DNA from: Alphaproteobacteria bacterium
GTDB lineage: Bacteria; Pseudomonadota; Alphaproteobacteria; Micropepsales; Micropepsaceae
Direction of reading: 5' to 3'
DNA: 17,536 nucleotides
Assembly: GCA_025935155.1 (NCBI GenBank)
Contig: JAICVV010000005.1
Coordinates: 1-17,536, forward strand
Shown: positions 7,283 to 14,059 of the stretch, one piece after another
How positions within the stretch are numbered: position 1 is the stretch's first letter
Layout of the letters: each line of letters opens with the position of its first letter
Made by a program: the position numbers and the translations under genes
The notes under the pieces: model-generated
Told to the model about the DNA's origin: nothing
Databases searched by the model: none
The model's input: only the letters and a program-made list of their open reading frames with translations

Positions 7283-8281
7283 ATGAAAGCCTACACCGCA
7301 GCCGATGCCGATTTGGCGATCATCCAGGGCAAGCGTGTTGCCATCATCGGCTATGGCAATCAGGGCGAGGCGCATGCGCTGAACCTGCGCGACAGCGGCG
7401 TGACCAATATCCTCATCGGCGCGCGTGAGAACAGCGCCAGCGGCGAGAAGGCGCGGGCCGCGGCCTTTACTGTGATGCCCAATGGGGACGCGGCGCGCGA
7501 GGCCGATGTGGTCGTCCTCGGCGCACCGGACGAAAAGCTGCCTGAGATCTACGCGCGCGATCTTGCGCCCAACATGAAGCAGGGCGCGGCGCTTTTGTTC
7601 ATTCATGGTTTCGCGCTGCATTTCGGCTTCATCCGGCCGCGTGACGATCTCAATGTCATCATGGTAGCGCCTGCCGGCCCCGGCAGCGCGCTGCGCGCCA
7701 ATTACCTCAGCGGCGACGGCTATATCGGCCTCATCGCCGTTCACCGCGATGTCAGCGGCCGCGCGAAGCCGCTGGCGCTGTCTTACGGCGCGGCCATTGG
7801 CGTGGGCGCGGGAATGATCGAAACCACCTTCCGCGAGGAAACGGAAACCGATCTCTTCGGTGAGCAGACGGTGCTGTGCGGCGGCGCGGCGGAGCTGGTG
7901 CGCGCCGCCTTCGACACGCTGGTGAATGCCGGCTACGCGCCGGAGCTCGCCTATTTCGAATGCCTGCATCAGCTGAAGCTGCTGGTGGACCTTATGCACA
8001 CGCGCGGGCCGGCCGGCATGTACCAGGCAATTTCCAACACGGCGGAGTACGGCGCCTATCGCACCGGCCCGCGCGTGATCGACGCGCATGTGCGAGAGGA
8101 AATGCAGCGCGTGCTGGCCGATATTCAATCCGGCCAGTTCGCGCGCGACTGGATGGCGGAGAACGCCTCCGGCCTAAAGGAATTCACCGCCATGCGCGAG
8201 CGCGCCGCGGCCCACCCGATCGAAACCATCGGGCGGCGACTTCGTTCGATGATGCCGTGGCTGTCAAAAACCCCAACTTGA
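7283..8281 (+). CDS. Ketol-acid reductoisomerase (IlvC) homologue with altered active site
   Basis: Class I IlvC fold, 332 residues. IlvC converts acetolactate or acetohydroxybutyrate to dihydroxy acids with NADPH and two Mg ions. Present: Rossmann motif IIGYGNQGEAHALNL, an NADP-type loop (GARENSAS), H108 (FIHGFALHF), metal ligands D190 and E194 in ETTFREETETDLFGEQ, E226, and S251 in ISNTAEYG. Changed: the Lys of the usual APKGPG is Ala131 (APAGPG), and the second metal-binding Glu of FExLHE is Gln230 (FECLHQ); also GSQGHAH became GNQGEAH and HGFNIHF became HGFALHF. Mutation of the equivalent Lys and Glu in E. coli IlvC is known to cripple the enzyme. So this is either inactive, reductase-only, or acts on another substrate, and I give no gene symbol. 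It is flanked by serB-miaA, a classic place for ilvC. ATG 7283 has no strong ribosome binding site. Confidence 0.85.
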   Translation: MKAYTAADADLAIIQGKRVAIIGYGNQGEAHALNLRDSGVTNILIGARENSASGEKARAAAFTVMPNGDAAREADVVVLGAPDEKLPEIYARDLAPNMKQGAALLFIHGFALHFGFIRPRDDLNVIMVAPAGPGSALRANYLSGDGYIGLIAVHRDVSGRAKPLALSYGAAIGVGAGMIETTFREETETDLFGEQTVLCGGAAELVRAAFDTLVNAGYAPELAYFECLHQLKLLVDLMHTRGPAGMYQAISNTAEYGAYRTGPRVIDAHVREEMQRVLADIQSGQFARDWMAENASGLKEFTAMRERAAAHPIETIGRRLRSMMPWLSKTPT

Positions 8282-8316
8282 CATGTGGCGCACATGTTCG
8301 CATGTTTAGCACATGT
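8278..8316 (+). promoter_or_regulatory. FitAB/VapBC promoter with four (A/G)CATGT operator half-sites
   Basis: A consensus -35 TTGACA (8278-8283) and a weak -10 CATGTT (8301-8306), 17 bases apart, would start transcription at about the A of ATG 8313. The element is packed with ACATGT at 8281, 8292 and 8311 and GCATGT at 8300, spaced 11, 8 and 11 bases. The first pair forms a perfect palindrome, ACATGTG-GCG-CACATGT (8281-8297). It looks like the autoregulatory operator of the ribbon-helix-helix antitoxin. Confidence 0.65.
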
Positions 8317-8543
8317 CCAAGATGATCCAGTTGCGAAACGTTCCCGATGCGTTGCACAAAACGCTTAAGGTGCGCGCAGCCGCGGAGGGAGTGTCCATGT
8401 CGGACCTCGCGATCCGTGAGCTCAGGAAGTTTGCAGAACGCCCCACCTTGGAGGAAATGCGGAAGCGGCTGGAGGCGCGTCCCATCAGAAAGTTCAGGCG
8501 GTCTCCGACGGAATACCTTCGCGAGGAAAGAGACCGGCGCTGA
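8313..8543 (+). CDS. FitA/VapB-type ribbon-helix-helix antitoxin
   Basis: Antitoxin and DNA-binding repressor of 76 residues. The N-terminal ribbon-helix-helix is MIQLRNVPDALHKTLKVRAA followed by EGVSMSDLAIREL, a strand that inserts in the DNA groove and two helices, as in FitA. The C-terminal tail (PTLEEMRKRL to REERDRR) is charged and probably wraps the toxin. The start ATG 8313 has no ribosome binding site and coincides with the predicted transcript start, so it may be leaderless; ATG 8322 is an in-frame alternative. The stop overlaps the toxin ATG by one base (TGATG). It lies 31 bases after the IlvC homologue. Confidence 0.88.
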   Translation: MSKMIQLRNVPDALHKTLKVRAAAEGVSMSDLAIRELRKFAERPTLEEMRKRLEARPIRKFRRSPTEYLREERDRR

Positions 8544-8938
8544 TGCTGGTCCTGGATGCTTCGGTGGCGCTTGAGCTTACATTGCGAAGCGCCAAAGGGG
8601 CGCTGGCGTCAAGAATGATTCTGCAGGTGGGCGAAGCGCTCCATGCGCCCCATCTCATCGACATTGAATTCGCGCACACGGTAAGGCGCATGGTCCGTGA
8701 GAAAGAGCTTGATCCAATTGCGGCTCAGGAGGCGTTTGGCGACTTCCTCGATCTCGCCTTGAAACGGCATGCACATACGGCATTCCTTCCCAGAATCTGG
8801 GCTTTGCGAAATGCGCTCTCCGCTTACGACGCCGCTTACATTGCACTGGCAGAGGCCCTGAATGCACCTCTCGCAACCTGTGATGGACGTCTTAGCCGCT
8901 CTCATGGGCATCGGGCAGATGTCCGGCTGATTGGATAG
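8543..8938 (+). CDS. PIN-domain ribonuclease toxin, VapC/FitB family
   Basis: Predicted Mg-dependent RNase toxin of 131 residues, normal for a PIN domain. The acidic centre is D5 (LVLDASVALEL), E42 (LIDIEFAH), D96 (SAYDAAYIALAEAL) and D114 (ATCDGRL), all present, so it should be active unless held by the antitoxin. It is translated by TGATG coupling from the antitoxin gene. The stop (8936-8938) directly abuts the stop of the convergent oxidoreductase (8939-8941) with no base between. Cellular target (tRNA, rRNA or mRNA) cannot be read from the sequence. Confidence 0.9.
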   Translation: MLVLDASVALELTLRSAKGALASRMILQVGEALHAPHLIDIEFAHTVRRMVREKELDPIAAQEAFGDFLDLALKRHAHTAFLPRIWALRNALSAYDAAYIALAEALNAPLATCDGRLSRSHGHRADVRLIG

Positions 8939-9964
8939 CTACACCGCCGGGTCGGGGCCGATCTTCACCAGCATTTTGCCGATGTTCTCGCCTTTGAAGA
9001 GGCCAATGAAAGCATCCGGCGCATTCTCGATTCCGTCCGCGACGGTCTCGCGCCATTTCATGTTGCCGGCGCGATACCATTCGCTCATGTCGCGCAGGAA
9101 TTGCGGCATGAGAGTGGCGTAGTCCGTCACGATGAAGCCGCGGATGGTCAGGCGCTTCGGAATCACACTGATAATATTGGCCGGCCCTGGCGGCAGCACT
9201 GCATCGTTGTACTGCGAAATCATCCCGCACACCGGAATGCGGCCGTGCAGCCGCATGTTGGCGAGCGCGGCATCGAGATGCGCCCCGCCCACATTTTCGA
9301 AATACACATCGATGCTTTCCGGCAGTGCCTCACGCACCGCTTTAGCGAGATCGCCGCAAGTGCGGTAATTGATGGCGCGGTCCACGCCCGCTTCGCGCAC
9401 AAGCCAGTCGCATTTCTCGTCCGTACCGGCGGAACCGACGACGGTGCAGCCTTTGGCTTTGGCGATCTGACAAACAACAGCACCGACCGCACCGCTTGCG
9501 GCGGAGACAAACACCCGTTCCCCATCCTTCAGCTCGCCCACTTTCAACAGGCCGGCATAGGCGGTGAGTCCCGGCATGCCGAAGGTGCCGAGGAACGCCT
9601 GAATGGGCGCCATCGCCGGATCGACCTTCTGTAGGTCGCCCCCGCCTGAAACGAACCACTCCCGCCAGCCGCAAAAATTGCTGACGTAGTCGCCCCGCCG
9701 GAACTGCGGATTGTTGGATTCAATCACCTGGCCAACTGCTCCGCCTGATAGCGCCTCGCCAATCCGGAAGGGCGGGACGTAGCTGTCGCGCTCCACCATG
9801 CGGCCGCGCATGTACGGATCCACCGACATGTAGATGTTCCGGACCAGCACCTGGCCCGGTCCGGGCTCCGAAACCTCCGTCTCGGCCATGGCGAAATCAT
9901 TGCGGGTCAGCATCCCCTCTGGGCGCCGCGCCAGCCGGATTTCCCTGCTTTTCGGGCGGGACAT
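8939..9964 (-). CDS. NADP-dependent medium-chain oxidoreductase (CurA / leukotriene B4 dehydrogenase-like)
   Basis: Zinc-independent MDR-family alkenal/one double-bond reductase or quinone reductase-like enzyme, 341 residues. ATG 9964 has AAGGAGA six bases upstream; a frame extending to 10072 lacks support. The N-terminal catalytic fold has the family signature YMSVDPYMRGRM (45-56) and EALSGGAVGQV. The Rossmann domain has SAASGAVGAVVCQIAK (154-169), followed by GSAGTDEKC for the nucleotide and YFENVGG. Homologues reduce alpha,beta-unsaturated carbonyls with NADPH, so a detoxification role is likely, but the substrate is not predictable. It is convergent with and touching the VapC gene, and divergent from the Gfo/Idh gene across 146 bases. 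Confidence 0.9.
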   Translation of the reverse strand: MSRPKSREIRLARRPEGMLTRNDFAMAETEVSEPGPGQVLVRNIYMSVDPYMRGRMVERDSYVPPFRIGEALSGGAVGQVIESNNPQFRRGDYVSNFCGWREWFVSGGGDLQKVDPAMAPIQAFLGTFGMPGLTAYAGLLKVGELKDGERVFVSAASGAVGAVVCQIAKAKGCTVVGSAGTDEKCDWLVREAGVDRAINYRTCGDLAKAVREALPESIDVYFENVGGAHLDAALANMRLHGRIPVCGMISQYNDAVLPPGPANIISVIPKRLTIRGFIVTDYATLMPQFLRDMSEWYRAGNMKWRETVADGIENAPDAFIGLFKGENIGKMLVKIGPDPAV

Positions 9965-10110
9965 TGCGGGTCTCCTTAGCCGATGGTTAATGCGCCGGCA
10001 GGAGCCTAGGCGCGGCCGTTCATGTGTAACAAGGCGAAACATTTTATGAGTCGCGCTTTCATCCGCTCCCATGCCTCATAAGTGCCTGCATCCCCACGGA
10101 TTCTTGCCCT

Positions 10111-11067
10111 TTGCAGTATCAGGCACCTCAATCGCGACCCCTGCGCGCGGCCGTTGTCGGCCACGGCGCGTTCGGCCGTCACCATGCCACCAAATACGCC
10201 CGCATTCCCGGCGTCGAGCTGATCGGCGTTGCCGATCCCAGCCCGGACGCGCGCCGGCAGGCAAAGGCGGCGCATAGCGTGGCCGCGGTTGCGGATTGGC
10301 GCAGCCTTCTCGGTGAAGTCGATATCGTCAGCATCTGCTCGCCAGCCGTGACGCACGCGCCGATCGTGCGCGCGTTCCTGAACGCTGGCGCCGATGTGCT
10401 GGTGGAGAAGCCGATCGCCACCAGCCTTGCGGAAGCGGATGCGCTGATCGCGCTGGCCGAGACGAAGAACCGGTTGCTGACGGTCGGGCATCAGGAGCGT
10501 TTCGTGTTCGCCCGCACCGGGCTTCTTAACTACAACGATGCGCCGCTGGAGGTGGATTGCTGGCGCATGGGCCCGTGGACGGGCCGCGGCATGGATGTGA
10601 GCGCCGTGCTCGATCTCATGATCCACGATATCGATCTGGTGCACTGCCTCATTCCGGGCGATGTCATCGACGTCGAAGCGCGGGGGCGCGCCGGTATCAG
10701 CCGCCATTCGGACGATGTGACAGCACGCGTGTTCTTCGAGAACGGCTCGGTGGCTCGCCTGCATGCCAGCCGTATCTCTCCCGTTCGCCGCCGCGGCATG
10801 CGCGCGGTGTACGAAGACGGCACGATCGAAATCGATTTCATCACCCGTCAGGTGCGGAACACCACCGGACGGCCGCTGAAGCAGCTGCAGCTGGACGATC
10901 CGCTGGGCGAATCCATCGCGTCGTTCGTGAGCGCCGCGCGGCTGGGCGCATCCTCGCTGGTGCGGCCGGAAGAAGCCCGCAAGGCGCTGGAAACGGCGCT
11001 GCTGATCGAAGGCGCCGCGTCGCATATCCGCGAAGCGGAAATCGAATCCGTCGCCCTCTCGGCTTAA
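10111..11067 (+). CDS. Gfo/Idh/MocA-family dehydrogenase
   Basis: NAD(P)-dependent sugar or sugar-nucleotide dehydrogenase, 318 residues. Motifs: Rossmann GHGAFGRHH (17-25), catalytic EKP (99-101) with K100, and SAVLDLMIHDIDLV containing H172-D173. HQERFVF, WRMGPWTGRGMDVS and EDGTIEIDFITRQVRNTTGR resemble the subfamily found beside lpx genes in alphaproteobacteria, related to UDP-GlcNAc 3-dehydrogenase GnnA; that is an inference from memory, and no lpx gene or GnnB aminotransferase is in the window. The only start that fits is TTG 10111, with no clear ribosome binding site; the frame upstream of it is open to 10030 without an ATG or GTG. Its TAA overlaps the TAA of the convergent PemK toxin (11064-11067). 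Confidence 0.87.
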   Translation: MQYQAPQSRPLRAAVVGHGAFGRHHATKYARIPGVELIGVADPSPDARRQAKAAHSVAAVADWRSLLGEVDIVSICSPAVTHAPIVRAFLNAGADVLVEKPIATSLAEADALIALAETKNRLLTVGHQERFVFARTGLLNYNDAPLEVDCWRMGPWTGRGMDVSAVLDLMIHDIDLVHCLIPGDVIDVEARGRAGISRHSDDVTARVFFENGSVARLHASRISPVRRRGMRAVYEDGTIEIDFITRQVRNTTGRPLKQLQLDDPLGESIASFVSAARLGASSLVRPEEARKALETALLIEGAASHIREAEIESVALSA

Positions 11068-11402
11068 GGCGCGTTGAAGCCGAACACGCCGAAGAAGACG
11101 TTAGCGGCAGCTTTGAGGAAGTCGGATTCTGCTTCGCCGATTCTTCCTGCAATGATTTGCGCTTCCAAAGTTGCGATCTTGTCGAAGCGCACGAGCGAAG
11201 GCCCCTTCAATCCATTCTGGCGCGTCGGCCGTAGCAAGAGCGCGTCCGAAACTGCAGATGCGACGTTCGAGGTAATGAACGAGAGTATTAGATCGGAACG
11301 TTGATTGTTGTTCTTCGAGATAACCAGAGCAGGACGCACTTTGCTGGAAGACAAATCGGTAAAGGGAAACCTCGCCAGGACAATATTGCCGAAAGCATAC
11401 AT
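11064..11402 (-). CDS. PemK/MazF-type endoribonuclease toxin
   Basis: Predicted mRNA interferase of 112 residues. The family pattern is clear: GNIVLARFPFTDLSSSKVRP then ALVISKNNNQRSDLILSFIT, and later GLKGPSLVRFDKIATLEAQI with IIAGRIGE. It lies second in a two-gene minus-strand operon; its ATG overlaps the TGA of the antitoxin by one base (TGATG). The stretch is visibly poorer in GC than the neighbours. It ends by overlapping the stop codon of the dehydrogenase gene in a TTAA. Confidence 0.88.
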   Translation of the reverse strand: MYAFGNIVLARFPFTDLSSSKVRPALVISKNNNQRSDLILSFITSNVASAVSDALLLRPTRQNGLKGPSLVRFDKIATLEAQIIAGRIGEAESDFLKAAANVFFGVFGFNAP

Positions 11403-11620
11403 CAGTTATGCCGGATGTCCGTTTCGCTGTAGAGGTCTGGCTCGTCGTCAAGGAACTTGAAGGCGCCGCCCTCTTCGGCAAGGTGAGCAAGCGGGAGATC
11501 GGCATCGAGTGTTTCCACAACGACTCGCACCCGCTGCTTTGCCGGGATGCCGCGCCGTCGGATTTCACCGGGAATCTTTCCGGCTTCGATGTCCTCAAGA
11601 ATATACCGCACGGCGAACAC
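11402..11620 (-). CDS. Antitoxin partner of the PemK-type toxin
   Basis: A 72-residue acidic protein directly upstream of, and coupled to, the PemK-type toxin, so an antitoxin by context. It starts RYILEDIEAGKIPGEIRR and ends with EEGGAFKFLDDEPDLYSETD, an acidic tail suited to wrapping a basic toxin. I recognise the DEPDLYS tail from proteins that precede PemK-like toxins, but no AbrB, RHH or HTH fold is obvious. GTG 11620 is the longest start; GTG 11611 is better placed behind GGAG (about eight bases) and would give 69 residues. Confidence 0.75.
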   Translation of the reverse strand: MFAVRYILEDIEAGKIPGEIRRRGIPAKQRVRVVVETLDADLPLAHLAEEGGAFKFLDDEPDLYSETDIRHN

Positions 11621-11622
11621 TC

Positions 11623-11682
11623 CAAACCGCTGCTGGATTCAAGCTACAGCACCATGCGCGCCTTTGTCCAAGCAGCGGTTTG
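11623..11682 (-). promoter_or_regulatory. 12-bp inverted repeat and possible promoter of the antitoxin-PemK operon
   Basis: CAAACCGCTGCT (11623-11634) and AGCAGCGGTTTG (11671-11682) are perfect inverted copies 36 bases apart, directly before the antitoxin start. On the minus strand the spacer carries TTGGAC and, 17 bases later, TGTAGC, a weak promoter. The arm nearest the gene ends at the GGAG ribosome binding site. The layout fits an operator pair or a leader hairpin. Confidence 0.5.
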
Positions 11683-11695
11683 AATTACCGTTCTT

Positions 11696-13603
11696 TTACC
11701 TGTCCGGCTGCCAGGCCTGCAGCGCATCCGGCACGTGGCCGACGATCTCCGCTTTCATCACGTTGCCCTGAACCGTTCCACGGGCGAACAGCGCGTGCCC
11801 AACCGATGGCGGCGCCGCCTTGTGATTGGCGGCCGCCACCGTTGAATCGACGGTGATCATCGTGCCGTCCCGTTTCTGCACCTGGAGCATGTAGCCGGAG
11901 ATGTTGCGCACCATCCCGCGAATTTCATGCACGCCCGCAGCTAGCGGCGCGCGCGGCAGGATTTGGGGTGCCTGCGGAAGGCTCGCGAACTTCGCGCCGT
12001 TCTTCTTCAGCCCCCAGATGGTCAGCGATTTTACCGTGGCGACATACACCTTCCCGTTCGCCGCCACCGGCACCGTGTTGTCGTCGCTGATGGAGTTGGT
12101 CCAGTAGCCGGCCTGTGCCGAGAAAATCTCGCCGCCCTTTTCGGCATCGAAGGCATGCAGCTTCAGCGCCTCCTGTTGGAAATCGGTGGCGCGTCCCATT
12201 GCCCAGATCACGGTGGTGGCGGGATTGGTGCCGTTGGAGGAAACGCTGGTGAAGAAGCCTGGAAAATAAACCCCCTCCACCGAACCCACATTCTTGTCCA
12301 GCGTCAGCGTGGGCGTGCCCCTTGCCTTCAGCTTCCATACGCCCACCGTGTTGTTACTGCTGGAGACGATACGGCTCACGCCATCGCTGCCCTTGTAATA
12401 GGAAGGCCCGCACCAGCACGGCCCGGGGCTGACGCTGCTGTACGCGGCGCCGCCGTTTGGCTGTCCATTGCTGACATCATCGGCATTGAACACGTACATA
12501 ACACCGGCCTTGCCGGTGGCCACTGCCAGATTGCTGGGCTGGTGCCTTTGCGGCGGCAGCAGCATGAAGCCGCCGGAGCCGAAATCGCCATCCTCCCGGT
12601 CCAGCTCCTGCCAGCCATTGGCGCCCATCGGCGTATAGAGATGCTTCACCGTGGAGATGTCGGATGACATCTGCACCACGCTTTCGGTGAGGTTGTCCTT
12701 GGGATCGTAGGAGTTGCCGGCGTAGTCGGAATTGCCGGTGATGAAATACACATCGCCCGCCACGCTTCCGGCCAGCCCAAAGCCCGACATCCAGATTGTG
12801 CTGAGGAAGAAATCGTCGGTGGAAGTGGCGAGCTTGTTGGTGAGCTCATTGGCCTTCAGCGGCGCCAGCGTGCCGGCGTTCCAGCCCAACACCCAGCCGC
12901 GCGAAAGATTTGCGTCATAGTCGCAATAGCTGGCGAAACCGGCATAAAGATTGCCATTGGCGAGCAGCAGCGCGGCGCGGTTGCGCGCTTCATGGGGATC
13001 GAAACGATACTTTGTGCCGTCCGTCAGCTTGCCGCCGCCGGTGACATCCACTGGCGCGACCACATCGGCAAAGGTGGAAGGATCGAGCACATGCACGCGC
13101 CAGATCGGCTTCTGGTTCTCGTAAGTGGCCGCAATCAGGTAAATGTTGTGCGTGACCGGATCCATCGTCGGCGTGGAATTGATGCCGAGGTTGGGTCCGC
13201 CATTGGTGCACTGGCCGGGAAGGGTGGTGCGGGGCACCGGCGTGCCGAGGTTGCGCTGGTTGAGAATGTCACCCGTGTTGGCATCGATGGCGTAGACCGT
13301 ATCGCCGTTCGTAGCGATGTAGACCACTTCGCGGGCGCTGTTGCCGTTGACGGACTGGTTGCCGAGGATCAGCGGTTGTGCGTCCACCTGGTCGTCCAGC
13401 ACGGTGGAGGCGATAAGGCCGAAATTGGAGCTGGCCACGGTCGCCGGTGTCAGCTTCTTTTCGTGATTGTTCCAGCCGGTGCGGTAATTGTCGTAATGGT
13501 AGGTGATGATGTCGACCGGCCGCGCGGCAACAACACCGCCTAGCGCGACGCTCGCCATGACGGTGGTGGTGGCAAGCAGCGCTGAAACGCGTGATCCGAG
13601 CAT
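11696..13603 (-). CDS. Secreted PQQ-like beta-propeller protein
   Basis: Exported protein of 635 residues. ATG 13603 has a strong purine-rich site (GGGAGGGGA) six bases upstream. Signal peptide about 1-27, likely cut after VVAA. The mature N-terminus (DIITYHYDNYRTGWNNHEK) and the repeats containing VVYIATNGDTVYAIDANTGD, NLYAGFASY, AGVMYVFNADD and KLHAFDAEKGGEIF form propeller blades of the quinoprotein type. The last part (about 560-625, EIRGMVRNISGYMLQVQKRD onward) looks like a separate small beta-barrel of the OB/DUF5666 sort. Four cysteines (QCTN, YCDY, CWC) could form disulfides, but the vicinal Cys-Cys of PQQ alcohol dehydrogenases is absent, no cytochrome CxxCH is present, and no dehydrogenase active-site set was identified, so binding of PQQ is uncertain. 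Similar proteins are common in soil bacteria; their role is unknown. Confidence 0.82.
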   Translation of the reverse strand: MLGSRVSALLATTTVMASVALGGVVAARPVDIITYHYDNYRTGWNNHEKKLTPATVASSNFGLIASTVLDDQVDAQPLILGNQSVNGNSAREVVYIATNGDTVYAIDANTGDILNQRNLGTPVPRTTLPGQCTNGGPNLGINSTPTMDPVTHNIYLIAATYENQKPIWRVHVLDPSTFADVVAPVDVTGGGKLTDGTKYRFDPHEARNRAALLLANGNLYAGFASYCDYDANLSRGWVLGWNAGTLAPLKANELTNKLATSTDDFFLSTIWMSGFGLAGSVAGDVYFITGNSDYAGNSYDPKDNLTESVVQMSSDISTVKHLYTPMGANGWQELDREDGDFGSGGFMLLPPQRHQPSNLAVATGKAGVMYVFNADDVSNGQPNGGAAYSSVSPGPCWCGPSYYKGSDGVSRIVSSSNNTVGVWKLKARGTPTLTLDKNVGSVEGVYFPGFFTSVSSNGTNPATTVIWAMGRATDFQQEALKLHAFDAEKGGEIFSAQAGYWTNSISDDNTVPVAANGKVYVATVKSLTIWGLKKNGAKFASLPQAPQILPRAPLAAGVHEIRGMVRNISGYMLQVQKRDGTMITVDSTVAAANHKAAPPSVGHALFARGTVQGNVMKAEIVGHVPDALQAWQPDR

Positions 13604-13679
13604 TGGAAATCCCCTCCCAAAGGCGCGTTACTGTGCAACACGCGAAGGTTGCCTGCAATCGTTTGAAGGTCGCCGGCGT

Positions 13680-13963
13680 TCACGATTCTGGCGGGGCGCC
13701 CGCGGGGACGCACCACGTTATCCCGCAAATCCAGCCGCGTTTGAGCGCGTAGCGGAATTCCTGCTCGGCGCTGAACGGGCCGTCCTTTCTTCCTGTAGGC
13801 TATCCCGCGCAGTTCCGGCCAGCGTGAAATAGCGCTCTGAGGAACCGTCAGCGTCCAGCATAGCCTGGTAAAAGTGCAGCCGTCCGTCCGCAAGGCGGTC
13901 CATCCGTTTTTGAAAGCCTTCCTCGTTGGAAATCCTAAATTTGTCCGGCAGGAGTGTTGCCAT
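13680..13963 (-). pseudogene. Small hypothetical gene, probably frameshifted
   Basis: From ATG 13963 an open frame of 81 residues runs to a stop at 13718. The first 60 residues look like a real protein (KFRISNEEGFQKRMDRLADG, RLHFYQAMLDADGSSERYF). After an AAA at 13786-13788 (minus sense) the frame turns into Arg/Ser/Ala-rich sequence, while the third frame reads GPFSAEQEFRYALKRGWICG and continues to a stop at 13680-13682. One extra A would join them into about 94 residues with higher third-position GC in the tail. So a one-base deletion, or a sequencing slip, is likely. No family recognised, and the ribosome binding site is weak. It lies in the otherwise empty 456 bases between the PQQ-like gene and nadE. 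Confidence 0.4.
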
Positions 13964-14059
13964 CGTAACTATCCCGTGGTGCTCGCCGGATTCTCGCTGC
14001 GCGGCGTTAAGATTCGGTCTGCCTCGCATCTTCGGCCATGACGGGGTAAGCAGCCCCTC

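Noticed and set aside
7097..8128. Long minus-strand frame opposite the IlvC homologue
   Set aside because: His/Arg/Ala-rich composition typical of antisense to a high-GC gene; no recognisable motif.
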